Assembly: GCA_031284745.1 (NCBI GenBank)
Contig: JAITXJ010000019.1
Span: 1 to 50,519 of the forward strand
DNA length: 50,519 bases
Direction of reading: 5' to 3'
Source of the DNA: Acholeplasmatales bacterium
GTDB taxonomy: Bacteria; Bacillota_I; Bacilli_A; Acholeplasmatales; Acholeplasmataceae
Positions 16,686-24,788 of this stretch are shown in pieces. Under the pieces are notes generated by a model. That model did no database searches. It was not told where the DNA came from and saw nothing but the letters and a program-made list of their open reading frames with translations. Every line of letters begins with the position of its first letter. The first letter of the stretch is position 1. Made by a program: the position numbers and the translations under genes.

Positions 16686-18188
16686 TTAAATTGCTTGATA
16701 AATCGCGAGGGAATTAGTTGCGATTAGCGTTTTTGTGACTTTGCCGATCAGCGTTACTAATTTTAAATTAGTTAAATCAATATTAATTTTAAGATCACTT
16801 TTTAAGGGATTAACGATAATTATCAAATTATTTCTTTTCATAGTAATGGGATAATCCCTCGTTAAAAATTCTATTTCTTCGCCTATTAAATCCTTGGAAG
16901 ACTTTCGAAATTCAATCATTCTTTTGATGGTATTTAATAAAGAATTAGGGTCTTTGATTTGTTGATCAACACAGTTAGTCCCTTTTTCTAGAGGAATCAA
17001 AGGTTTTGTTTCACTAAATCCATAAAACTTTTGATTATTCCATTTCATGGGGGTTCGACTACCAGTTCTGGTATAAGCTCCTTCGAAACTTTTTAAATTT
17101 TTAAGATACTTCAATCCGATTTCATCGCCATAATAGATAAAGGGGACTCCTGGTAAACAAAGCAAAAATGCGATAATAATTTTACATTGTTCTTGACTAT
17201 ATTGGGGACATAAACGCTCAAAATCATGGTTACCAGAAATATTGCCGATTAAGCCATGACCTTTGATTTGTTGGTACCAATTTAAGTACTCATCAATAAA
17301 TTTTCCTAAATCCCCACCCTGAGGATTAAAAACACTGGGCTGCCCATGTTTTTCTAAACGCAATAAACGGCTATAGGGATTCCAAGAATGATCGAGCATA
17401 AAGTCAACATCAAAGCCGGCTTCATTTAGAGCCTGGCAATGACTCCACTCGCTAATAAAGACTGCCTCGGGATATTTTGGCCGAAGCTCGCTAAATATTT
17501 TTCGCCAGAGCCAACAAGTGGCTTGTTTTTGTGGATCATTTTTTACTAGAGAATCGGCCATATCAACGCGAAAGCCATCGATGCCTTTGTTTAACCAAAA
17601 TTGAATAATTTTAATTAAACGATGGTAATTTTTTTCAGCCCGCGGGTCAAGATAGGATATTTGCCATTGAGGATGATCGATTTGTTGAAAACCATAATTA
17701 AGGGCTGGTTGAGTGGAGAAAAAATTAACTAAGTAATTACCATTTCTTTCATAACGACCAGAGATAAATTTATAATCATTAGGGCTTTCAAACCAGTGAT
17801 TGGACCAAATGTATGAATCACTTTCAAAATTCCTATTAGCCTGGGAACTCTTGATAAAATTAGGATGTTGTTCACTTGTATGTCCGCAAACTAAATCTAA
17901 AATCACTCTTAACTGCTTCTTTTTTGCAACTTTAATTAAATTATTAAAATCTTGCATCGTACCAAAGCGGGGATCAATTTGGAAATAATCGACGATATCG
18001 TAGCCACCATCCATCATTGGACTAGTAAAAATAGGATTAATCCAAAGAGCATTTATTCCTAAATCCAGAAGATAGGGAATTTTTTGGATAATTCCGACCA
18101 AATCTCCCCGTCCGTCTTGGTTGCTATCTTTAAAGGAAGAGGGATAGATTTGATAAAAAATACGATCTTTAATCCATTTATTATTCAT
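16686..18188 (-). CDS. GH13 family alpha-glucosidase / oligo-1,6-glucosidase-like
   Basis: 500 residues, slightly short of the usual 530-560. The TIM-barrel and GH13 motifs are clear: IYPSSFKDSNQDGRGDL near the N-terminus (the QDGxGD calcium or stability loop), region I DLVCGHTSEQH (98-108), GIDGFRVDMAD with nucleophile Asp209, FISEW with acid/base Glu247, and SGNHDFERL with Asp322. There is no signal peptide, so it is cytoplasmic and probably hydrolyses short imported alpha-glucosides to glucose. The ROK glucokinase encoded about 1 kb away could use that glucose. TAGGAG lies 5 nt before the ATG. Linkage specificity cannot be assigned. Confidence 0.9.
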   Translation of the reverse strand: MNNKWIKDRIFYQIYPSSFKDSNQDGRGDLVGIIQKIPYLLDLGINALWINPIFTSPMMDGGYDIVDYFQIDPRFGTMQDFNNLIKVAKKKQLRVILDLVCGHTSEQHPNFIKSSQANRNFESDSYIWSNHWFESPNDYKFISGRYERNGNYLVNFFSTQPALNYGFQQIDHPQWQISYLDPRAEKNYHRLIKIIQFWLNKGIDGFRVDMADSLVKNDPQKQATCWLWRKIFSELRPKYPEAVFISEWSHCQALNEAGFDVDFMLDHSWNPYSRLLRLEKHGQPSVFNPQGGDLGKFIDEYLNWYQQIKGHGLIGNISGNHDFERLCPQYSQEQCKIIIAFLLCLPGVPFIYYGDEIGLKYLKNLKSFEGAYTRTGSRTPMKWNNQKFYGFSETKPLIPLEKGTNCVDQQIKDPNSLLNTIKRMIEFRKSSKDLIGEEIEFLTRDYPITMKRNNLIIIVNPLKSDLKINIDLTNLKLVTLIGKVTKTLIATNSLAIYQAI

Positions 18189-18201
18189 GGTCGACTCCTA
18201 C

Positions 18202-18232
18202 AAAAAACCAATTTCCGAAGAAATTGGTTTTC
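18202..18232 (-). terminator. Terminator between the DUF2188-like gene and the GH13 gene
   Basis: On the minus strand AAAACCAATTT/AAATTGGTTTT arms with a short CTTCGG-type loop and a T-run. It ends the transcript of the upstream gene and lies just before the GH13 ribosome-binding site, so the GH13 gene depends on read-through or on an unseen promoter. Confidence 0.75.
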
Positions 18233-18239
18233 AATTAAA

Positions 18240-19133
18240 TTAAATTTGTTCGCGAATCTTGCCGTTAACACCGTGAATTACTACCCGGCCATTATTGTTA
18301 TTCCGAGCTAGTACTTTTGCAGCGTCAATTGCTTCTTTTTGAGTTGGAAAATATTGAATAGTTTTTTGGGAACCTTGTTTGCGAATGCGCCATTCACGAT
18401 AATGAGTTTTCGAAAGATCCTTTTGTTGCGAAATATGATAAATATTTTGAGGTTCGGAAGTATCTTTATCGTCTTCATCTTCATCAAAATCTTTAGGAGT
18501 TTCTTTTTTAGCTTGAACCTTTTCTTCATCTTCTTTCTTTCCATATTTATGAAGAGTTGAGAGATTAACCTTTTCGCCAGAGATATCAGTTTGTTTAGCT
18601 GATTCTTTGAAATAAATTTCACTACCATCTTCGCGAGTAGCTACTGTTTCTTCTTTAACTGTTGTAACTGGTTTAGCAGGTTTAGTTTCTTGATAAACTG
18701 TTGTAGTTGTTTTGGTAACTTTAACTGGTTCTTTAACTGGTTCTTTGACTGGTTCCTTAACCGGTTCTTTTACGGGTTCTTTAGCGGCTTGCACTGGTGC
18801 TACATAAACTCTTTCTTCTGTAGTGACTTTTTCTTCTTTTACCACTTTTGGTTGCTCGTTAACTACTTCTTCTTTTGTGGTAACTGTTGTGGTTGTCACA
18901 GTTCTAACTACTGGTGCACTTTGTTCATGCGACTCTTCGCTAACTTGTTGCTCCTGCTCTTTTGCGGCTTTCTTTTTCTTTTTGGCCTTTACAGTAACAG
19001 CAATCACAATAATAATAATGATTAAAAGTAATAAACCGACCCCAACGACTAATCCATTCCATACACCAAAATCACCGATCTTGAATAGCGGTGTAATTAA
19101 CCAATCCCAAATTTTTTCGAATAATTCTCTCAT
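18240..19133 (-). CDS. Membrane-anchored protein with repeat linker and C-terminal DUF2188-like domain
   Basis: 297 residues. One transmembrane helix (about residues 25-48, very Ile/Leu/Val-rich) is followed by KAKKKKK, which puts the rest in the cytoplasm by the positive-inside rule. The middle (about 55-225) is low-complexity Glu/Lys/Val/Thr, with five exact or near-exact KEPV units around residues 117-137. The last 60 residues, with YREWRIRKQG and the block FPTQKEAIDAAKVLARNN, match the DUF2188 pattern (a small alpha/beta domain of unknown function). GGAGG precedes the ATG. A scaffold or nucleoid- or envelope-linked role is possible but not shown. Confidence 0.75.
   Translation of the reverse strand: MRELFEKIWDWLITPLFKIGDFGVWNGLVVGVGLLLLIIIIIVIAVTVKAKKKKKAAKEQEQQVSEESHEQSAPVVRTVTTTTVTTKEEVVNEQPKVVKEEKVTTEERVYVAPVQAAKEPVKEPVKEPVKEPVKEPVKVTKTTTTVYQETKPAKPVTTVKEETVATREDGSEIYFKESAKQTDISGEKVNLSTLHKYGKKEDEEKVQAKKETPKDFDEDEDDKDTSEPQNIYHISQQKDLSKTHYREWRIRKQGSQKTIQYFPTQKEAIDAAKVLARNNNNGRVVIHGVNGKIREQI
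18723..18783 (-). repeat. Tandem 12-base repeat encoding KEPV units
   Basis: Five units of about AACTGGTTCTTT on the plus strand, in frame within the membrane-anchored protein gene. Copies differ at one or two bases, mostly at synonymous positions, so the array is under protein-level constraint or moderately old. Confidence 0.85.
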
Positions 19134-19164
19134 TTTGATTCCTCCAAAATTATAACCCGTTAAT

Positions 19165-19173
19165 ATTATAACA
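19165..19173 (-). promoter_or_regulatory. Extended -10 promoter of the DUF2188-like gene
   Basis: Minus-strand TGTTATAAT; the predicted start lies about 25 nt before the ATG, leaving room for the GGAGG site. Divergent from the glucokinase promoter 20 bases away. Confidence 0.6.
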
Positions 19174-19190
19174 AAAAATGAAAAATATAT

Positions 19191-19196
19191 TATAAT
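19191..19196 (+). promoter_or_regulatory. -10 element of the glucokinase-rqcH transcript
   Basis: TATAAT preceded by A/T-rich sequence, without the TG extension. AAGGAG follows at 19205-19210 and the ATG is at 19220. Confidence 0.5.
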
Positions 19197-19219
19197 TATA
19201 TACGAAGGAGTATTGACTT

Positions 19220-20098
19220 ATGATATATCTTATTGGGATTGATATCGGAGGAACCAATATTAAGTATGGTTATTTCTCATTAAATGGCGAACTTTTAAGT
19301 TCCTATAAAATTCCCACCCCCGCTGAAAATGTTTTGAAAAATATTGTAAAATTTTTCAATGAAAATTTTTCCCTCCAAGATTGTCAAGGAATAGCTATCG
19401 GGGTACCAGGAATTATTGTTAATAATCAATTAATTCGCCGACCAAATAATATAAATTGTCCTTTAAATTTATTAGAAGAGCTTCAAAGTTTAATTCCTTC
19501 TTCGATTCCTCTATATTTTATTAATGATGCTAATTTAGCGGCATATGGAGAATTTTTCCATAATGAGCGCCGTCAAAGTAGTGCGGTGATGATAACTCTG
19601 GGAACCGGAGTCGGGGGTGGTATTATCATTAATAAGCAACTAATTGAAGGGCGAGCGGGAAAGGCGGGAGAAATCGGTCATATTGTGGCCCCCACAAATC
19701 ATAAAACTGTTTGTGGATGTGGTGAATTTAATCATTTAGAAAGTTATATTGGTTCTAAACAACTCATTCTTCGCTATGAAAAATTAACGAAGCAAACTCA
19801 TCAAAGTATCGCCTCGATTGTTGAGGCCTTAAAAAATAAAGATTCTTCGGCTGAACTAGTTTTTAATTATTTAGTTAAAAAGTTGATCTATCTTATTAAA
19901 ACGCTCGATACTATTTTAAATCCCGAGATTTTCATCATTGGTGGTGGGGTAGCGGAAGCTTTTAGTGAGCAATTACTACCAGCTCTGCAAAAATTCTTAG
20001 ATCCCTCGATAGATGTTTGTCTAGCTAAATTAAAAAACCAGGCCGCTCTTTACGGAGCTTATTACTATTTAAAGTATCAATTAAATCATGGGGTTTGA
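19220..20098 (+). CDS. glcK: ROK family glucokinase
   Basis: 292 residues. ROK features: the ATP-binding GIDIGGTNIKYG (residues 6-17), catalytic Asp103 in INDANLAAYGE, the GTGVGGG loop (128-134), and a zinc region GEIGHIV with His154, then CGCG (Cys165, Cys167). The usual third cysteine of CxCGxxGCxE is His172 here; His could still bind zinc. It would phosphorylate glucose to glucose-6-phosphate. ROK sugar specificity is hard to read, so another hexose is possible. AAGGAG lies upstream. It ends in TGA and overlaps rqcH by 11 nt. Confidence 0.85.
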   Translation: MIYLIGIDIGGTNIKYGYFSLNGELLSSYKIPTPAENVLKNIVKFFNENFSLQDCQGIAIGVPGIIVNNQLIRRPNNINCPLNLLEELQSLIPSSIPLYFINDANLAAYGEFFHNERRQSSAVMITLGTGVGGGIIINKQLIEGRAGKAGEIGHIVAPTNHKTVCGCGEFNHLESYIGSKQLILRYEKLTKQTHQSIASIVEALKNKDSSAELVFNYLVKKLIYLIKTLDTILNPEIFIIGGGVAEAFSEQLLPALQKFLDPSIDVCLAKLKNQAALYGAYYYLKYQLNHGV

Positions 20099-21608
20099 TG
20101 GTCTTTTCTTACAACAAATACTTTTAGAGATCAGTCCCCAAATCTTAAAAGGAAGAATTGATAGCCTTATTCCCATTAAAAGTGGTTTTGTTTTAGGCGT
20201 CTACCATCTTCAAAGTTATAATTTAATTTTTGACCTTAATCCACAAACTGCCTCCTTATATTTAACCACCACTTCTCACCCCAAGTATTTAGATAATCAT
20301 GCCTTAAATAGTTTTTTAGAATCTCTAGCGAAAATTATTTTAGGAGCAATCATTGTGAGTGTTGAACAATATTCGACTGATCGCCTGGTCATCTTTAATT
20401 TGGAAAAGAAAGACTTTCTGCTAGGAGTTGTTAATTACCATCTAATTTTTGAAATCTTTGGTAAGCGAGCTAATGTTATTTTAACCAGCGAGCAAGATCT
20501 TATTTTACATACCTATAAAAGAGATTTGAATAATCTCGGTCGAACGATTATTCCGCGGGCCCGATATGTGGTACCATTAGAAACTTCCCAATTAAAAAAG
20601 CTCGGTTTTCCCCCGGTGATTAACTACGCGGATTTTCTTTCATCTGATGATTTACAACATCATTATTTTGGACTTAGCCCCAACGCGGCTCTTTATTTTT
20701 TTAATAAGCAATTGCAACCATCACAAATTAAACTTCAACCTTGTGTTTTTCAAGATGATTACTATTTTTTTAATATATTCGATACCACGGAAGTGATTAC
20801 TTATCCAACTTTAAGCCAATTATTAGCCTCCCGCCAAAAAGAGGTTTTTAGCAATACTTATTTGAAATATTTAGATTCCACTATCACTAAATATCGTAAC
20901 ACCGCCATCAAATTACTTACCACTATTCAAACCAACACCAATGCTAATTTTACCCAAATGGCCGAAAAACTAACCCCATTTTATCAGTATTATCACCTAT
21001 ATCTAGATAGTTTTGAAGGGATTAGTTTAGATAAGAAATATACCCTTCGTCAAAATATTAATATTTTTTATCAAAAAGCTAAAAAGTATGCGGCCTCAAT
21101 TGCTAAGTTACAAAATCAATTACTTACCACGCAGGATCATTTAACTAATTTAGAAGATATTCGTTACAATTATCTCTTTATTAGCCAGTCCAATGACCCC
21201 CAAATTGAGTCGCTTTTAATCCCCTATGGTTATGCTAAAAACCATCAAAGTAGCAAAATTATTAAAAAAGGTAATTACTTATCGCGCACCTTCCAAGGGG
21301 TTAATATCTATATTGGTAAAAATGCCCCCCAAAACGAAGAACTCATTAAAAAATCCCCCGATTTTTACTGGTTTCATTTACAAAATGCCCCAGGAGCTCA
21401 TCTTATTTATGCCAGTAAAACTATCACCCCAGAAGCTATAGTATTTTGTGCAAATTTAGTAGCTAGTTTTTCTTTGAAAACTTCGACCCCTCATGTCGCG
21501 GTGGATTATACCATTTTAAAAAATGTTAAAAGAATTGCGAACCTGCATACTTTTAAAGTAAGTATAAAAAATTATCAGACAATTATCATCGATTACCTCG
21601 CAAATTAA
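20088..21608 (+). CDS. rqcH: Ribosome quality control factor RqcH (NFACT/Rqc2 homologue)
   Basis: 506 residues, a bit short of the usual 560-570. The NFACT-N domain is at about 1-170, with the Asp98-Arg99 pair in STDRLVIF at the place of the conserved DR motif needed for alanine tailing in B. subtilis RqcH. A helical/coiled-coil middle (about 280-370) is followed by the C-terminal NFACT-R domain (NIYIGKNAPQNEELI ... DFYWFHLQNAPGAH). The protein binds split 50S subunits carrying peptidyl-tRNA and adds C-terminal alanine tails that mark stalled chains. Older annotations call it a fibronectin-binding protein. No clear Shine-Dalgarno; coupling to glcK through the overlap is likely. Confidence 0.93.
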   Translation: MGFDGLFLQQILLEISPQILKGRIDSLIPIKSGFVLGVYHLQSYNLIFDLNPQTASLYLTTTSHPKYLDNHALNSFLESLAKIILGAIIVSVEQYSTDRLVIFNLEKKDFLLGVVNYHLIFEIFGKRANVILTSEQDLILHTYKRDLNNLGRTIIPRARYVVPLETSQLKKLGFPPVINYADFLSSDDLQHHYFGLSPNAALYFFNKQLQPSQIKLQPCVFQDDYYFFNIFDTTEVITYPTLSQLLASRQKEVFSNTYLKYLDSTITKYRNTAIKLLTTIQTNTNANFTQMAEKLTPFYQYYHLYLDSFEGISLDKKYTLRQNINIFYQKAKKYAASIAKLQNQLLTTQDHLTNLEDIRYNYLFISQSNDPQIESLLIPYGYAKNHQSSKIIKKGNYLSRTFQGVNIYIGKNAPQNEELIKKSPDFYWFHLQNAPGAHLIYASKTITPEAIVFCANLVASFSLKTSTPHVAVDYTILKNVKRIANLHTFKVSIKNYQTIIIDYLAN

Positions 21609-21659
21609 AAACAAAATTAATTTATAGACTCGTCTTGTTTTTGAAAAGTTGAAGGTTTT

Positions 21660-21668
21660 TGATAAAAT
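21660..21668 (+). promoter_or_regulatory. Extended -10 promoter of smpB, predicted leaderless
   Basis: TGATAAAAT after a T-tract, with TTGAAA 16 bp upstream as a possible -35. The -10 ends 6 nt before the ATG at 21675, so the expected start of transcription is the A of the start codon. There is no Shine-Dalgarno. Confidence 0.65.
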
Positions 21669-21674
21669 ATTAGT

Positions 21675-22133
21675 ATGAAGGTTATTTATATTACGCAAAA
21701 TAAAAAAGCCTACCATGATTATCATGTTTTTGATACCTATGAGGCAGGTATCCAATTAAGAGGTTCGGAGATTAAGCAAATTCGCCATAATAAGATTGTC
21801 ATCAATGATGCTTATGTGAATATTGAAAATTACCAAGCCTATTTATTGAATGCCGATATTCAAAGTGTGCAAAATTCGAATATTTTTTCTCATCAAGCCA
21901 AGCGTGAACGCAAATTGCTTTTACATAAAAACGAAATCTTGAAATTGAAAATGCAAAAAGAACGCAAGGGTTTTACGATTATTCCCTTGAAGGTATATAT
22001 TAATAATGGCTTATGCAAGGTGCAGATCGCTTTGGTTAAAGGTAAGGACAAAGTTGATAAGCGCCAAGCTTTAAAGGAAAAAGATCAAAAAGATCATTTA
22101 CAAAGAATTTTAACAAGGAGCAAAAGTTTATGA
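21675..22133 (+). CDS. smpB: SsrA (tmRNA)-binding protein SmpB
   Basis: 152 residues. Matches SmpB throughout: NKKAYHDYHVFDTYEAGI, LRGSEIKQIR, INDAYVNIEN, the HQAKRERKLLLHK block, and the basic C-terminal tail GKDKVDKRQALKEKDQKD that reaches the decoding centre. It works with tmRNA in trans-translation. No ssrA gene is visible in the window. It lies directly after rqcH, which encodes the other main nascent-chain rescue factor. Its stop overlaps the patatin ATG by 4 nt. Confidence 0.97.
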   Translation: MKVIYITQNKKAYHDYHVFDTYEAGIQLRGSEIKQIRHNKIVINDAYVNIENYQAYLLNADIQSVQNSNIFSHQAKRERKLLLHKNEILKLKMQKERKGFTIIPLKVYINNGLCKVQIALVKGKDKVDKRQALKEKDQKDHLQRILTRSKSL

Positions 22134-23059
22134 GTACAATTGGTTTAATGTTAGGCGGGGGAGGAGCTAAGGGCTCTTACCAGTTAGGAGTAATTAAAGC
22201 TTTAATTGAAGAAGGCTTATATAAGGATGTCAGTTGTGTCTCGGGTACTTCGATCGGGGCGATTAATGCTTTTTTGTTAGCCAGCATTAAAACCTTCGAT
22301 GAAATTCTGAGTATTTGGAAACTTTTAAATAATAAGAATATTTTTAAGAGTTTTCGGCGTGATTACCAAGGATTTTTTGATTTAAACGCTCTTCGCGATA
22401 CTATCGCTCAACAAATTGATTTAGATTACTTTCATACCTATCCTAAAGATATCTTTGTGACCGCCACCAAAATGCCCAATAGTGATATTTTCAATCAAGT
22501 TAACCTTTTAAAAGTAACTAGGGAAGTTTTTCATTTGAACTATTATGATGATCCCATCGATGCGACGATGGCTAGTGCGGCGATTCCTTATGTTTTTGGA
22601 ACGAAAAAAATTGGGGAAAATTATTATGTTGATGGTGGTTTAGTTGATCAAAACCCTTATGAACCACTTTTGAATATGGGTTGTGATTTAATTTTTAGTG
22701 TGCCTCTTGGTAAAAAGGTTAAAGGTTGGTTTGATTATAAATCGCGAAACTTTATCGATATTGACTTTTTAATTCCCAACCATTTTTTTGTTTCCACCAT
22801 TGGTGACTTAGCGGAGAGTGTTAATTTTTCCTATGTTTTTAAACATAAAAATTTTTGGTTAGGTTATTTTTATGCCCGGGCACTAATCCAAAAACTTTTT
22901 ACCAATAAGACCCTTTTTTATGATGAATTTGGTCATCTAGCAACCAATGCCAAACCTAGTTACAAGCGCTATAATTTAACCTTCAAAGAAATTCTTCTAG
23001 TTAAACAAGCTTTAAGGGTCTTTTTAAAGGAAGACGATGACACAAGAGCTCAAATATAA
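22130..23059 (+). CDS. Patatin-like phospholipase
   Basis: 309 residues. The patatin core is evident: the oxyanion loop LGGGGAKGSYQLG (residues 8-20), nucleophile Ser41 in GTSIGA, and the second member of the Ser-Asp dyad, Asp168, in VDGGLVDQNP. Bacterial members resemble RssA/YchK and act on phospholipids or lysophospholipids in the cytoplasm; the substrate here is unknown. There is no signal peptide. AAGGAG precedes the ATG. It overlaps smpB (4 nt) and uvrC (23 nt), so the three genes form one transcript. Confidence 0.9.
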   Translation: MSTIGLMLGGGGAKGSYQLGVIKALIEEGLYKDVSCVSGTSIGAINAFLLASIKTFDEILSIWKLLNNKNIFKSFRRDYQGFFDLNALRDTIAQQIDLDYFHTYPKDIFVTATKMPNSDIFNQVNLLKVTREVFHLNYYDDPIDATMASAAIPYVFGTKKIGENYYVDGGLVDQNPYEPLLNMGCDLIFSVPLGKKVKGWFDYKSRNFIDIDFLIPNHFFVSTIGDLAESVNFSYVFKHKNFWLGYFYARALIQKLFTNKTLFYDEFGHLATNAKPSYKRYNLTFKEILLVKQALRVFLKEDDDTRAQI

Positions 23060-24788
23060 ATTAAGTAGTCTTCCCCAAAGTAGTGGTTGCTACTTTATGA
23101 AACAAGGATCAACCATTATTTATATTGGTAAAGCTAAGAATTTAAAATCTCGAGTTAACTCTTATTTCGTCGGGTCACATAATAATAAAACCACGATGTT
23201 GGTTCAAGATATTACCGATATTGATTACATTATAGTTGACAATGATAAAGAGGCCTTTATTTTAGAAATTAATTTAATCAAGAAACATCGTCCCAAATAT
23301 AACATTTTATTAGTTGATGATAAATCTTATCCTTATATTGAAATTACGGCGGAAAAATATCCTTTATTAAAATTAAACCGCGAAGTCAAACAAAAACACA
23401 AAAATGTTTTTGGTCCCTATCCCACTAATTATTCGGCCTATTATTTGCATAAGATTCTCAATGAAATTTATCCTTTTCGTAAATGTGAAACTCTTCCCAA
23501 AAAAGAGTGTATTTACTATCACCTGCACCAATGCCTAGCTCCCTGTATTCATCCCGAGGTTGATTACGCCCCCATTGTTAATGAAGTCGTCCAAATTATG
23601 AAAGGCTCTAACCAAGAGTTATTGAGTTCTTTGCAAACACAGATGCTTAAACAAAGTGAATTATTGAATTATGAACTGGCTTTAAAAATCCGCGATCTAA
23701 TTGAACACATTAAACTGGCCCAAGTAAAACAAGTTGTTGAAAGCAGGGATTCCTTGGATCGTGATGTCATTAGTTATGCTAATAACGATAATTATTTAGC
23801 AATTAACATTTTAATGGTCCGCAAGGGTCAACTCATCGATAATTATACCCAAGTATTTAGTATTCTTGATGAAGTAGACTTAGAAATTAGTAAGATTCTC
23901 TGTGAATATTATTTGGAAAAGATTGATTACTTGGACGAAATTTTAATTAGTGATGATTTGGCTTATGAGGATTTTAGGTTATTTAATGAGAAGAAAATTA
24001 AGGTTGTCAAAAAGGGTCCGAAGTTTAAATTGTTAAGTATTAGCCATGAAAACGCCTTAAATACCTTAAATAATTATCATCTTTTACATATGGCAAAAGC
24101 CGATTTGATTCTTGATTCTCTTAAGGAATTATCGACTTACGTAAATCATCCCCTAACTTATTTAGAAATTTTTGATAATGCTCATCTTTTTGGGGTCGAT
24201 GCCGTCTCCAGTGTGGTTGTTTTTAAAAATAATAGTTTTTCCAAAAAAGATTATCGAAAGTTTCATTTAAAGACTTCGACAAATGATGATTTAAAATCTT
24301 TAAGTGAAGTTATATATCGTAGATATTTTCGTTTATTAAGCGAAAATTCACCATTACCAGATTTAGTACTGGTCGATGGTGGAACTAATCAAGTCCAAGC
24401 TGCTCAAAAAGTTTTAGAAAGTCTAGGGCTAAATATTAGTGTTTTGGGATTGGTTAAAAATGAAAATCACAAATTACGTGGCTTTATTGTTCACCAACAA
24501 GAGATTAAACTCGATAAAAATAGTTCTTTATTTAAGTTTTTACTTTCACTTTCGGAAGAAGTTCATCGTTTTACCATCAATTTCCATCGCCAAGTTCATC
24601 AAAGTTCCCCTTACTTGGGTATTTTAACAAAAATAAAATCCATCGGACCCATTACCAAAAATAAGCTTTTAAAGCGTTGTAATAGTTTAAGTGAAATAAA
24701 GGCACTAACTGATGATGAGTTGGTAGAAATTGGGCTTAATAAGGCGCAAATAACACAATTAAGAAAGGGATTGAAGTATTATGATTAA
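23037..24788 (+). CDS. uvrC: Excinuclease ABC subunit C
   Basis: 583 residues. The N-terminal GIY-YIG nuclease (SGCYFMKQGSTIIYIGKAKN, about residues 16-35, then NSYF) makes the 3' incision. The UVR helical motif that binds UvrB is at about 205-240. The central RNase H-like endonuclease domain contains LVLVDGGTNQVQAA with its catalytic Asp. The C-terminus has a helix-hairpin-helix pair (KIKSIGPITKNKLLKR ... VEIGLNKAQ). Nucleotide excision repair with UvrAB. AAGGAAG lies upstream of the ATG, which is inside the patatin gene. Confidence 0.97.
   Translation: MTQELKYKLSSLPQSSGCYFMKQGSTIIYIGKAKNLKSRVNSYFVGSHNNKTTMLVQDITDIDYIIVDNDKEAFILEINLIKKHRPKYNILLVDDKSYPYIEITAEKYPLLKLNREVKQKHKNVFGPYPTNYSAYYLHKILNEIYPFRKCETLPKKECIYYHLHQCLAPCIHPEVDYAPIVNEVVQIMKGSNQELLSSLQTQMLKQSELLNYELALKIRDLIEHIKLAQVKQVVESRDSLDRDVISYANNDNYLAINILMVRKGQLIDNYTQVFSILDEVDLEISKILCEYYLEKIDYLDEILISDDLAYEDFRLFNEKKIKVVKKGPKFKLLSISHENALNTLNNYHLLHMAKADLILDSLKELSTYVNHPLTYLEIFDNAHLFGVDAVSSVVVFKNNSFSKKDYRKFHLKTSTNDDLKSLSEVIYRRYFRLLSENSPLPDLVLVDGGTNQVQAAQKVLESLGLNISVLGLVKNENHKLRGFIVHQQEIKLDKNSSLFKFLLSLSEEVHRFTINFHRQVHQSSPYLGILTKIKSIGPITKNKLLKRCNSLSEIKALTDDELVEIGLNKAQITQLRKGLKYYD

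Noticed and set aside
18308-19155. Several open frames opposite or overlapping the membrane-anchored repeat protein
   Set aside because: Phe/Ser/Cys-rich or Lys-rich products caused by low-complexity coding on the true strand; no ribosome sites.
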